Assembly: GCA_013335405.1 (NCBI GenBank)
Contig: JAAXVR010000024.1
Coordinates: forward strand, 1-43,550
Direction of reading: 5' to 3'
DNA length: 43,550 nucleotides
DNA from: Chlorobiaceae bacterium
Lineage (GTDB): Bacteria > Bacteroidota > Chlorobiia > Chlorobiales > Chlorobiaceae
Shown here: in pieces, positions 1 to 7,467 of the stretch
Layout of the letters: every line of letters begins with the position of its first letter
Numbering within the stretch: position 1 is the first letter of the stretch
Program-made: the position numbers and the translations under genes
Notes under the pieces: model-generated
What the model saw: only the letters and a program-made list of their open reading frames with translations
What the model was told of the DNA's origin: nothing
Database searches by the model: none

Positions 1-350
1 GCGAAAACATCAGGGTGGTCAGCATCATCGGACGTTTTCTCGAGCACAGCCGCTGTTACTATTTTCACAACGGAGGCAGGGAGGAAATGTACCTCGGCAG
101 TGCGGACCTCATGCCGAGAAACCTCGATGACAGGGTTGAAGCGCTGTTCCCGGTTTTTGATGAACTGCTCGTTCAGGAGGTGAAATCAGATCTTGATCTG
201 ATTATGGCCGATAATGTCAAGTCCTGGGAAATGAAATCGGACGGCGGTTATGAAAAAATACAGCATACCGCTGCAGTCATAAACAGCCAGACCTGTTTTC
301 TGGTCCGGAAAGGTAAATGCAAAAAACAGGTGAAAATCAGGAAGAAATAA
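1..350 (+). CDS. ppk: Polyphosphate kinase 1, C-terminal fragment (5' end outside window)
   Basis: Only the last ~115 residues are present; the reading frame is open from the window edge (first complete codon at position 3) to the TAA at 348-350. The segment [17 protein letters not shown] followed by [13 protein letters not shown] is the highly conserved C2 domain of Ppk1, which makes and uses inorganic polyphosphate from ATP. The GTG at 15 is an internal valine codon, not a start. The tail beyond the catalytic core is short and lysine-rich. A response-regulator gene of the PhoB/OmpR class lies 232 bases downstream on the same strand, suggesting phosphate-linked control, though that link is inference. 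The 351-582 gap holds no convincing gene. Confidence 0.93.
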   Translation, partial: ENIRVVSIIGRFLEHSRCYYFHNGGREEMYLGSADLMPRNLDDRVEALFPVFDELLVQEVKSDLDLIMADNVKSWEMKSDGGYEKIQHTAAVINSQTCFLVRKGKCKKQVKIRKK

Positions 351-510
351 TCCTTGCCCTGGACTGCGTTTTCTTTTTCTGTTGTTTGCAATGCCAAATA
401 CATTTGACAAGCGGGGATACCGTGATCGCAGGTACAGGGGTCCGGCCGCAACTTCTTCCTTAACGGTTTGTTACGATATTGAAAACAATTCCCTCTATCG
501 GGAGGTCCCT

Positions 511-532
511 CTGTTTTCACCGCTGAAAACAG
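511..532. terminator. Perfect 9-bp inverted repeat between ppk and the response regulator
   Basis: CTGTTTTCA at 511-519 and TGAAAACAG at 524-532 form a perfect hairpin with a 4-base loop. It lies 160 bases after ppk and about 50 bases before the next start codon. It is AT-rich and has no strong T-run, so it may be a weak terminator for ppk or an operator for the regulator gene. Confidence 0.35.
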
Positions 533-582
533 GTATTTTCAATGCTGTACGCCGGGAACAACCCTTCATGTAATTTCCCACG

Positions 583-1308
583 ATGCCTTCACCATTGCTT
601 CTTGTTGTCGAGGATGATCAGAACCTCGCCAATCTTCTGGAATACAACCTCAGCCGTGCAGGGTTATACTGTGTCCTTTCAGGAACGGGGGAAAATGCAT
701 TGCTGGAATTGCCGAAAAAAAATTTTGATCTCGTACTCCTCGATATCATGCTTCCGGGGATCGACGGGTTCGAGGTTTGCCGGCAGATAAGGCAGCACCA
801 GCTCTATATGGATATTCCGATTATCATGCTGACAGCCAAAGGGGAGGAAATCGACAGGGTGCTCGGTTTTGAACTCGGGATCGATGACTACATTGTCAAG
901 CCCTACAGTCCCCGTGAGCTTATCCTGAGAATCCGGGCCGTTCTCAAGCGTGATCGTCGAATGGGCGGAAGGGCGCAGGACAATCTCAGCCTGGGAACGC
1001 TGGAAATCGACCTGGTGAGGCACAGTGTTAAACTCGAAGGGAAGGAACTGGAGCTCACTCTTATGGAGTTCAAGCTGCTTGTCACCCTCATGAAAAGAAA
1101 AGGGGAAGTCCTTTCAAGGGAAATCCTGCTCTGCGATGTCTGGGAAGTGGAAAGGAACATCAATACGCGGACGATCGATACGCATGTCACGAGATTGCGT
1201 GAAAAGCTCGGAGACCACGGCGCTCTGATCAGGACCGTACGGGGTATCGGCTACAAACTCGACAGCGCAAGACCGGGTTGTGATGCTGCCTTATCCGATA
1301 ATTGCTGA
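583..1308 (+). CDS. Two-component response regulator, OmpR/PhoB family
   Basis: A 241-residue DNA-binding response regulator. The receiver domain (residues ~4-120) has the acidic pair D11/D12, the phospho-acceptor D54 in LLDIMLPG, T84 in the LTA motif and K106 in the IVKPYSP turn. The C-terminal winged helix (about 135-232) carries the typical recognition-helix segment with R-TIDTHV--LR-KLG and the final RGIGYKL. It would bind DNA as a phosphorylated dimer. No histidine kinase gene is adjacent, so the partner is elsewhere. Proximity to ppk suggests a PhoB-like role, but the family is broad and the target is not visible. No clear Shine-Dalgarno sequence precedes the ATG at 583. Confidence 0.92.
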   Translation: MPSPLLLVVEDDQNLANLLEYNLSRAGLYCVLSGTGENALLELPKKNFDLVLLDIMLPGIDGFEVCRQIRQHQLYMDIPIIMLTAKGEEIDRVLGFELGIDDYIVKPYSPRELILRIRAVLKRDRRMGGRAQDNLSLGTLEIDLVRHSVKLEGKELELTLMEFKLLVTLMKRKGEVLSREILLCDVWEVERNINTRTIDTHVTRLREKLGDHGALIRTVRGIGYKLDSARPGCDAALSDNC

Positions 1309-1364
1309 TCAGGTCATGTCTGGCGATGCGAGATGCCTGAACCAGGGGATCCGCTGGCCCGGAA

Positions 1365-2129
1365 CTATTCTGCAGGTCTGCCGGGAAACGCTCCGCTGAA
1401 TTGCCTGATGGCCAATTTCGAAGGGAGCAGGAAGCCTTCTCCGTACATGGCGCCGATCTGTTCGCCGAAATAGCGGGCCCTCGCTTCCAGACCGGTCAGG
1501 AATTCCTTCCGGTTGATCAGCGTGGATGGCTCCTCATGGTCCCCTTCACGGTAAAACTGCGAACCGAAAGCGAGAACGCCTTCTCTCGATTTCGCAAACG
1601 TTTCCGACACATCGACAATGACGTCCGGTTCGAGATGGGTGAACTGGATATAGTAAAGCAGATGCCCGGGCCGGTGGGGCTGTTGTTTGCGTCCGTTCAT
1701 GACGGTTTCGAGCTGCCGCAGTCCCGCATAGTAGACGGCGTCCGTAACCAGCTTCGAAGCTTTGACATGGTCGGGATGGCGCTCTTGCGGGGGATTGGCA
1801 AAAACCACGTCGGGCCGGCAATGTCGTATGACCGTTATGATTTCAGCGAGATTCTCCTCGCTGTAGAACAGTTTCGAATCTCCGAGGTCAAGCGTTGTCC
1901 GGCTGCTGTAGTGCATCACTTCCGCGGCTTTTGCTGCCTCCTTTCTGCGGATATCCGGTGTGCCGAGCGTTCCCATTTCGCCTTTTGTGAGATCGCACAC
2001 CGCTGCAGGGAACCCTTCCCCGATGATTTTCAGGAGCGTGGCGCCGCAGGCAAGCTCCACATCGTCCGGATGCGCACCGAATGCGAGAGCATACAGCCTT
2101 CCTGCCTGGTTGTCCGTCAGACTTGCCAT
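1365..2129 (-). CDS. bshB1: Bacillithiol biosynthesis deacetylase BshB1 (PIG-L/LmbE family)
   Basis: A 254-residue zinc-dependent N-deacetylase. The N-terminal AHPDDVE motif (H20, D22, D23) and the later RHPDHVKAS motif (H118, D120, H121) supply the zinc site and catalytic aspartate. Flanking signatures GTLGTPDIR and LDLGDSK match the BshB1 subgroup rather than mycothiol MshB. The enzyme removes acetyl from GlcNAc-malate to give GlcN-malate in bacillithiol synthesis. Green sulfur bacteria are known to make N-methyl-bacillithiol, which fits. The gene runs divergently from dut, whose start is 75 bases away, so the two share a short promoter region. The other bsh genes are not in the window. Confidence 0.88.
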   Translation of the reverse strand: MASLTDNQAGRLYALAFGAHPDDVELACGATLLKIIGEGFPAAVCDLTKGEMGTLGTPDIRRKEAAKAAEVMHYSSRTTLDLGDSKLFYSEENLAEIITVIRHCRPDVVFANPPQERHPDHVKASKLVTDAVYYAGLRQLETVMNGRKQQPHRPGHLLYYIQFTHLEPDVIVDVSETFAKSREGVLAFGSQFYREGDHEEPSTLINRKEFLTGLEARARYFGEQIGAMYGEGFLLPSKLAIRQFSGAFPGRPAE

Positions 2130-2137
2130 TTATGTGT

Positions 2138-2143
2138 TATATT
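2138..2143 (+). promoter_or_regulatory. Candidate -10 element (TATATT) for dut
   Basis: TATATT followed by C, 61 bases upstream of the dut ATG in the bshB1-dut divergent gap. No convincing -35 was seen. It belongs to a recurring set of such hexamers upstream of genes in this window. Confidence 0.3.
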
Positions 2144-2204
2144 CGTTTGAGTGTTCCGGAGGGGCTATCTGCACATCCGGTTGCCAATAAACCAATTCAG
2201 CCCT

Positions 2205-2651
2205 ATGCTGCAAATAAAGATTGTCAGGTTACATAAACAAGCGGTTCTTCCTGTTTATGCAACAACGCATGCCGCAGGCATGGATATTTCCGCATGCCTC
2301 GATGAACCGGTCACTCTTGAGCCCATGTCGACGGTTCTCATCCCTTCGGGGTTCGCCCTCGAGGTGCCAGAAGGTTACGAAGCTCAGCTTCGCCCGAGGA
2401 GCGGACTGGCACTTCGTTCCATGATATCGCTTCCCAACACGCCTGCGACCATCGATGCCGACTATCGCGGTGAAGTCAAGGTAATTCTCGTAAATTTCGG
2501 CAGAGAGCCTTTCACGGTGAGGCACGGAGACCGGATTGCCCAGATGGTGATTGCAAAGGTCGAGCATGTCCGGTTCGAGGAGGTCGATGAACTCTCGACG
2601 ACCATGCGTGGCGGTGGAGGTTTCGGGCATACGGGAGTGGCTATGCAATGA
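2205..2651 (+). CDS. dut: Deoxyuridine 5'-triphosphate nucleotidohydrolase (dUTPase)
   Basis: A 148-residue trimeric dUTPase that hydrolyses dUTP to dUMP and pyrophosphate, keeping uracil out of DNA and supplying dUMP for thymidylate synthesis. All five family motifs are seen in order: [32 protein letters not shown] and the glycine-rich [10 protein letters not shown] at the C-terminus. The start at 2205 gives the canonical length; an upstream in-frame ATG at 2151 would add 18 unconserved residues. The gene is followed by a long perfect inverted repeat. Confidence 0.95.
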   Translation: MLQIKIVRLHKQAVLPVYATTHAAGMDISACLDEPVTLEPMSTVLIPSGFALEVPEGYEAQLRPRSGLALRSMISLPNTPATIDADYRGEVKVILVNFGREPFTVRHGDRIAQMVIAKVEHVRFEEVDELSTTMRGGGGFGHTGVAMQ

Positions 2652-2705
2652 GAAGGAAATCCGGTCGGTCCCCCCGGTACCGAACCAGTTTTCTCCTGTA
2701 CTGGA

Positions 2706-2747
2706 CGAAGGCGGAAAACCCTTTGGATCCGGGGTTTTCCGCCTTCG
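2706..2747. terminator. 16-bp perfect inverted repeat between convergent dut and repeat-protein genes
   Basis: The arm at 2706-2721 is perfectly complementary to that at 2732-2747, with a 10-base spacer containing GGATCC. It sits between the ends of two convergent genes, so a bidirectional terminator is the simplest reading. The T-tract lies inside the stem rather than after it. Confidence 0.5.
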
Positions 2748-2799
2748 TGCTGTTGTTCCGTTTTCCGGCATGTTTCCGGAAAGTCATCTGTTTCGATCG

Positions 2800-3378
2800 T
2801 CAGTTTTCAGCCGGATTTTCAGGTGCCGACGGTGGTGCAGGGGGAGCTGCGGACGCCTGGGGCTTGGGTTCAGGTGCATGACCGCAGAACGGTATCTGCT
2901 TGACTTCCTTTTTTTGATGCTCGTCGTGCCCTGAGCCGATGACCGGAGAAAACACCGTGTTGACAAGTTGCCCGAGACCGAAGCTCACATTGCTGAAGAG
3001 GTTCTGCACCTGACCGGAACTTACCGTCGTGTTCAGGTTGTCAAGAAGGTTCTTGAGCATTTTCCCGAATTCCTGGACCTGCTGGGAATTGATCGTGGCG
3101 TTGACGCCTTCGAACAGCTGGCCTGAAACGGAATTGACGCCTTCGATAAGCTGGCCTGAAACGGAGTTGACGTTCTGGATGATTTCCTGGAGCGGTTCCG
3201 ATTTAATCGTACTGTTGACGCCCTCGATCAGTTGCCCGGTAACTGAGCTTACCGAGTTTATCATTCCCTGTACCGACTCGATGGTCGAGTCGAGAAGGAT
3301 CCCGACATTGCCGATGAGGTTGGCGAACTCTCCCTCGCCGGCTTTCGTATCCGGTTTGTTTATCTCTTCTGCAGCCAT
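2800..3378 (-). CDS. Repeat-containing amphipathic protein, possible chlorosome-envelope protein
   Basis: A 192-residue protein with no recognised enzymatic motif. It has no signal peptide and no strong membrane span. The core (residues ~20-150) is a series of amphipathic helices rich in V, N, S, G, Q and L. It includes the unit VNSVSGQLIEGVN at 43-55, 70-82 and 81-93, the last two in tandem with an 11-residue period. A final amphipathic helix (about 130-148) precedes a charged stretch and a Pro/Ala-rich tail (170-192). Composition and size recall green-sulfur-bacterial chlorosome-envelope proteins (Csm families) or phasin-like coat proteins, but I cannot assign a specific Csm symbol. The start ATG at 3378 lies about 43 bases from a TATATT element. 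Confidence 0.6.
   Translation of the reverse strand: MAAEEINKPDTKAGEGEFANLIGNVGILLDSTIESVQGMINSVSSVTGQLIEGVNSTIKSEPLQEIIQNVNSVSGQLIEGVNSVSGQLFEGVNATINSQQVQEFGKMLKNLLDNLNTTVSSGQVQNLFSNVSFGLGQLVNTVFSPVIGSGHDEHQKKEVKQIPFCGHAPEPKPQASAAPPAPPSAPENPAEN
3101..3166. repeat. Two tandem 33-bp repeats inside the amphipathic-protein gene
   Basis: The 33-base units 3101-3133 and 3134-3166 differ at only a few positions. A diverged third copy lies at 3215-3247. They encode the 11-residue amphipathic repeat, so the protein probably grew by in-frame duplication. Confidence 0.85.
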
Positions 3379-3420
3379 ATGATTGAGAAGTTTAGAGGAT
3401 TTTTGAATTTACACTGGTAT

Positions 3421-3426
3421 AATATA
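3421..3426 (-). promoter_or_regulatory. Candidate -10 element (TATATT) for the amphipathic repeat protein
   Basis: TATATT on the minus strand, about 43 bases before the start codon at 3378, within the AT-rich stretch GTTATATTATACC. No clear -35 was seen. Confidence 0.4.
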
Positions 3427-3530
3427 ACAATCTCCTGATTCCGTTTTTTCAGAAAAACGCCGGAATTCCTCCCTGCAGCGTTTCCTGTGGTCAGCTTTTC
3501 CCCTGAAACATTGATCCGATGCGCCGCCAG

Positions 3531-5150
3531 TCAGTCCACTTCCCTTGACGGCCTGACGAACAGCACTTTTTCCCTCTCGACGATGACTTGACCCTTCGCA
3601 CTTTTTTTCATGCGGCGGACGTATTTTCTGAAGGTGTAGATGACCGGAACGAGTTCCGAATGTTTTGCTGAGGAATGCCATGCCGCGATGGATGCGGCTT
3701 TTTTTATGTCGTCGAGATGGTCCATTCCCGATCCTTTCAGCACGCAGTGCGAACCGGAAGATCCCCGTGCATGGAGCCAGATGTCGTCGGGTTTTGCGTG
3801 ACCGAACGTAAGTTGATCGTTGTTTTCGGCATTTTTCCCGATAAAAAGCGTCGCCTTCGGGGAAATCTGTACCGAACGGAAGGGTGACGCCGGTTTATTG
3901 TTCCCGGCGACAGGTTTTTTTACTTCGTGCTCTTCAAGAAACCTGCGGGCATTTTTCGGGTTTTCTATGCTTTCCAGAGTGCCGATAGTCTTTTCGAGAA
4001 CGGCTTTTTCACGTTCAAGCAGCGCATGCCGTTCTTTCATCACAGCAACCCTCGCTCTTGTTTTTGCTGCTTTCGAGAAGTATGCTTCCGCGTTTTCGCG
4101 AAGGGTGAGCGCTTCTTTGAGTTCTATGGTTTTGTCTGCGGTATCCGTTTCGAAAAAATTGCTGACCGTGATGCTTTTTCTTCCTTTTCCTTCGTTACCG
4201 AGGGATGCCATGAGCAGGTGTCCGCAGGCCTCATAATCGCGGGATAATTTTTCGAGCATTTCCGGATCGTAGGCGGCGAGCTCTTTTTTCTTTTTTCCGA
4301 GTTGCCTGATAACCCGGTCGCGGAAAATTTTCAGTTCATCCCTGGTCTCGATGAATTTGAGGGTCGAAATACTGTAGAATGCGAGCCCTTCGAGCACTGA
4401 CGGGAAGGTGACGGTGTTTTCGGGTTGTCCGGGGAGTATCGAAAACACAGGTTCTCCTGTTTCCATTTCCTTTACGCTCGCCGTCGGATCGAGCAGTTCA
4501 TAAAATACCGTACGGAACATCTCATACATGGTTTCGGGGCAGTTGCCGCCACCAGTGCTTTCAAGCAGTTTCCGGGCAAGGGAGCGGTCGAAACCAGGCA
4601 GGACGGCCGAAACAGTTTCAGCGGGATCCGTCTTTTTTTTCGATTCGAACCGTTCAATAAAGAGGTTCCTGTCGAGAGCGAGCTTTTCAAGTGAGCGAAT
4701 AATCCCTTCTCCGGCGGGCGTTTCCGGGTAGCGGGTGCCTTCGGGATTTTTTTTCTGGTGCAGGGCATCGCGGACAATATTTTCCTTTACAAGCAGAATG
4801 TTCGATTCCTGCCCGAAAAACCGGAGGATGAGATGTTCGCTCTGTTCGAGGTTAATCGATATCTCCCGGTCGAAAGGCGAGATCGAAACCCCCGACACGG
4901 ATTTTCCCGCGCACTCTTTCAGGATGCTTGCGGAGTTTTTTCCTTTTACCCGGGAGCCTTCCCTTGCAAACATGCACAGACGGCGGGATCCCGGAAAAAT
5001 GAAAAGCTGGAAGCACGTTCCGCATGCCAGGGTGAAGGCGAGCACCACCTGCTCTTTTTTCCCCGTGCAAACTTCGTCGATGCGGCTTCCTGCGAGCTTT
5101 TCGTGCAGTTCACGGGCGGCATGGTAAAGGGTGAAATAATTCCTGTGCAT
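3531..5150 (-). CDS. rqcH: NFACT-family protein, RqcH/Rqc2 homologue (ribosome quality control)
   Basis: A 539-residue protein with the full NFACT layout. It has an N-terminal NFACT-N domain (MHRNYFTLYHAARELHEKL onward), a central helical and coiled-coil region rich in K, E and L, and a C-terminal NFACT-R domain (formerly DUF814) with DDIWLHARGSSGSH-VLKG. Bacterial RqcH binds stalled 50S subunits with peptidyl-tRNA and adds alanine tails that mark nascent chains for proteolysis; older annotations call it fibronectin-binding protein A. The start at 5150 matches the family N-terminus; the 41 in-frame residues upstream lack conservation features. It lies 173 bases downstream of the J-domain gene on the same strand, possibly co-transcribed. 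Confidence 0.88.
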   Translation of the reverse strand: MHRNYFTLYHAARELHEKLAGSRIDEVCTGKKEQVVLAFTLACGTCFQLFIFPGSRRLCMFAREGSRVKGKNSASILKECAGKSVSGVSISPFDREISINLEQSEHLILRFFGQESNILLVKENIVRDALHQKKNPEGTRYPETPAGEGIIRSLEKLALDRNLFIERFESKKKTDPAETVSAVLPGFDRSLARKLLESTGGGNCPETMYEMFRTVFYELLDPTASVKEMETGEPVFSILPGQPENTVTFPSVLEGLAFYSISTLKFIETRDELKIFRDRVIRQLGKKKKELAAYDPEMLEKLSRDYEACGHLLMASLGNEGKGRKSITVSNFFETDTADKTIELKEALTLRENAEAYFSKAAKTRARVAVMKERHALLEREKAVLEKTIGTLESIENPKNARRFLEEHEVKKPVAGNNKPASPFRSVQISPKATLFIGKNAENNDQLTFGHAKPDDIWLHARGSSGSHCVLKGSGMDHLDDIKKAASIAAWHSSAKHSELVPVIYTFRKYVRRMKKSAKGQVIVEREKVLFVRPSREVD

Positions 5151-5323
5151 GGCGGTCCGGCCTTTTGTTTTCTGTGCATATGTTTCCTCTGCAGCGAGCG
5201 AACGCTCTCCATGCAGACGTTTCAAGGGGAGAGGTCCTGCCGTCAACGTATTCAGGCAGGCGGGTTTCGGCAAAAAGTGGTCAGACTGAACTGCGAACCC
5301 CTCCTGTCTGCTTTTTTTCCTGT

Positions 5324-6643
5324 TCAGGGAAACCCGGATGCAACTTTTTTCGCCGGATTTTCCGGATCCGGACCGGCGGCCCGGAGCACCGCGTTGTCAA
5401 AAACTTCTGCGGGCCACTCTGCCATTTCATTCCCTGACTCCTTTCGGTCCGGGTCTGCGGGTTTGTTTTTTTCAGATGCCGGATTGTTTTTCAGCCAGTT
5501 CATATAGGCTTTTCCGACTGGCTCGGGAAAGCTTTTCTTGAAATGAACGGTTCCGGTTTCGGTATTGTACACCCATACGGCGTTTATGAGGGAATGGATA
5601 TACCTGTTGGTCACCTTCCTGTTGAGCTGATAGAATATTTCATATTCGTTGGCATGGTTTTCCGATACGGCCTCACCTTTGCCGTTCACTTCGGGAGTGG
5701 CGATAATCAGGATGCCAAGATATTTTTTCAGCTCCCTCCCTTCCGACGGGCTGATCCGGAAAGTCAGTGCAGACGTGATGTAACGCGCAATTCCGGGTTC
5801 TTCCCTTATGTCTTTCAGGTAGTAGTTCGTGATTTCAGGTATCGTCTGGCTGCCGCTGTCCGCCGGGTGCGATGATTTTCTCGATTCGACAATCAGGGGC
5901 GCCGTATCGCCGGACTTGCTGTTGTCGGTAAACGAGATGGATATGAGCTGGCGATCTATGTCATACGACGATACCCGACCAAAGGCGGATGTGAAAAAAT
6001 ATTGCCGGTGAAAAACGGATGACCTGAACCTGGCGATGTAATCACCCAGTTTCTCGAATTCATCCTTCGGTGGAAACGACTCGAGTTCGCGGGCAAAAAG
6101 GCCCGTAATATCGTCGCTGATGAAAACCCGGGGAATGACGAGCGTTTCCGTATTCATTTCCGCCGGTGAAGAAACGGTCGAGGGGCTGTTCACGGTCTGC
6201 GGAACGGTTTTCATGCCCGGAATGCCGTATTCGCTTATCAATTGCAGCAGCGGATCGTAGACGGCTATGGCGAAGATCAGGGTGAAAAAAAGAGTGCCTG
6301 TCGTCAGAATGAATACGCTCCGGAATGAGATCGCTCTTTTTTTGTGCGCAAACGGCTGATTTTTCTGCCAGGCAGGCTTTTCGGAAGGTGCTTCGGTATT
6401 TTTCGAACCGCAGAGATCCTGCTGCCGGAGCCATTCGTCATAAAGCTTCCTTTTCAGTGGATTGCAGAGGATGTCGTATGACTCGTTGATGCTTTTCATC
6501 CGTTTGGCCGCATCGGGACTTTCCTGATGCAGATCGGGATGATGAATTTTCGACAGGGTCCTGTACGCGGCTTTTATGACCTCGTCAGGGGCACTTCTCG
6601 ATACTCCGAGGTTATCGTAATGCGTCAGGATACTCTTCATCAT
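5324..6643 (-). CDS. Membrane-anchored J-domain (DnaJ-like) protein
   Basis: A 439-residue protein. Residues ~7-72 form a J-domain with the catalytic HPD tripeptide at 35-37, which stimulates ATP hydrolysis by DnaK. No Gly/Phe region, zinc-finger repeats or DnaJ C-terminal domain follow, so this is a class III J-protein. A basic stretch (KKRAISFR) precedes one hydrophobic segment (about 108-128). The remaining ~300 residues would then lie on the other side of the membrane and match no family I recognise. Orientation is inferred. It would recruit DnaK to the membrane. The gene precedes the RqcH-type gene. No strong ribosome binding site is visible; the second ATG at 6640 is an equal candidate start. 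Confidence 0.8.
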   Translation of the reverse strand: MMKSILTHYDNLGVSRSAPDEVIKAAYRTLSKIHHPDLHQESPDAAKRMKSINESYDILCNPLKRKLYDEWLRQQDLCGSKNTEAPSEKPAWQKNQPFAHKKRAISFRSVFILTTGTLFFTLIFAIAVYDPLLQLISEYGIPGMKTVPQTVNSPSTVSSPAEMNTETLVIPRVFISDDITGLFARELESFPPKDEFEKLGDYIARFRSSVFHRQYFFTSAFGRVSSYDIDRQLISISFTDNSKSGDTAPLIVESRKSSHPADSGSQTIPEITNYYLKDIREEPGIARYITSALTFRISPSEGRELKKYLGILIIATPEVNGKGEAVSENHANEYEIFYQLNRKVTNRYIHSLINAVWVYNTETGTVHFKKSFPEPVGKAYMNWLKNNPASEKNKPADPDRKESGNEMAEWPAEVFDNAVLRAAGPDPENPAKKVASGFP

Positions 6644-6877
6644 GAACTGTGATTACGGAGCTTGAGGGATGGGGTGCACCGGAACGATAGTGAAAATAAA
6701 AAAAAAACCGCTATCAAAACGGTTAATACGGTATTATTCGCATCCGGATGGGTCGCCACTTTTCGGGTACTCCTTGTGCATCCATGCATTTCGGGTGCGA
6801 CAGGGAACCGTGGCGGAAATGTCGGCGCATTGTGTTCCGGTTGTTCCGTTCATTCTTTTTTCTCAGTAATCAGGCTT

Positions 6878-6883
6878 TATATT
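6878..6883 (+). promoter_or_regulatory. Candidate -10 element (TATATT) for the dCMP deaminase gene
   Basis: TATATT 48 bases upstream of the ATG at 6932, in the 288-base divergent gap between the J-domain gene and the deaminase gene. No convincing -35. The rest of the gap holds an A-run and a short hairpin but no gene. Confidence 0.3.
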
Positions 6884-6931
6884 AGCAGATAAACAGCATG
6901 CAACCGTTCGAATCTCAAACAAACCATCACA

Positions 6932-7465
6932 ATGCCGGAAGAAAATGTCACCGGATGCGGATGTCCGGGCAAGGAAGAAGAAAAGGGGACTGAAGGGGCG
7001 AAAAGGCTTGGCTGGCATGAATACTTCATGAGTGTGGCACACCTCATTTCCCGAAGGGCAACATGCACGAGGGGGCATATCGGAGCGGTGATTGTCCGGG
7101 ACAACAATATCCTCTCTACCGGATACAACGGGGCGCCCGCCGGGCTTCCCCACTGTAATGACACAAATTGCCGTATCTACAGGAGTACGCACCCCGACGG
7201 GACGGTCGAGGAAAACTGCGTGAACACCATTCATGCTGAAATCAACGCCATCGCGCAGGCCGCAAAGCACGGGGTTTCCATAAGGGATGCCGATATCTAC
7301 ATCACCGCGAGCCCCTGCATCCATTGCCTGAAAGTGCTTATAAACGTTGGGATCAGGACGATTTATTACGACAAACCCTACAAGATAGAGCATATAGACG
7401 AACTGCTCCGGCTTTCCGGAGTCCGTCTGGTGCAGGTGAACGTTGCGGAAAAGGAGAAGGAATAG
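6932..7465 (+). CDS. Deoxycytidylate (dCMP) deaminase, zinc-dependent
   Basis: A 177-residue cytidine-deaminase-fold enzyme that would convert dCMP to dUMP, the thymidylate precursor. The zinc site is visible as HAE (H101, catalytic E103) and SPCIHC (C129, C132). An additional HCNDTNC segment (74-80) matches the extra structural zinc site of dCMP deaminases and ComEB proteins. The N-terminal ~24 residues are charged and poorly conserved. It precedes ribD by 2 bases, so the two genes are probably translated from one transcript. Together with dut it covers two routes to dUMP. Confidence 0.9.
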   Translation: MPEENVTGCGCPGKEEEKGTEGAKRLGWHEYFMSVAHLISRRATCTRGHIGAVIVRDNNILSTGYNGAPAGLPHCNDTNCRIYRSTHPDGTVEENCVNTIHAEINAIAQAAKHGVSIRDADIYITASPCIHCLKVLINVGIRTIYYDKPYKIEHIDELLRLSGVRLVQVNVAEKEKE

Positions 7466-7467
7466 GT

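Noticed and set aside
382-573. 63-residue frame between ppk and the response regulator
   Set aside because: No ribosome binding site, odd composition, spans the palindrome; not supported as a gene.
2800-3378. Assigning the repeat protein as CsmH or another named chlorosome protein
   Set aside because: Size and composition fit, but I cannot confirm any Csm signature from memory, so no symbol is given.
3442-3459. CGTTTTT/AAAAACG hairpin downstream of the rqcH stop
   Set aside because: AT-only stem with no T-run on the minus strand; probably chance in an AT-rich gap.
6694-6724. Minus-strand AACCG/CGGTT hairpin followed by nine T
   Set aside because: Resembles a terminator, but the stem is only 5 bp and no minus-strand gene ends there; could be leader attenuation of the J-protein gene but support is too weak.
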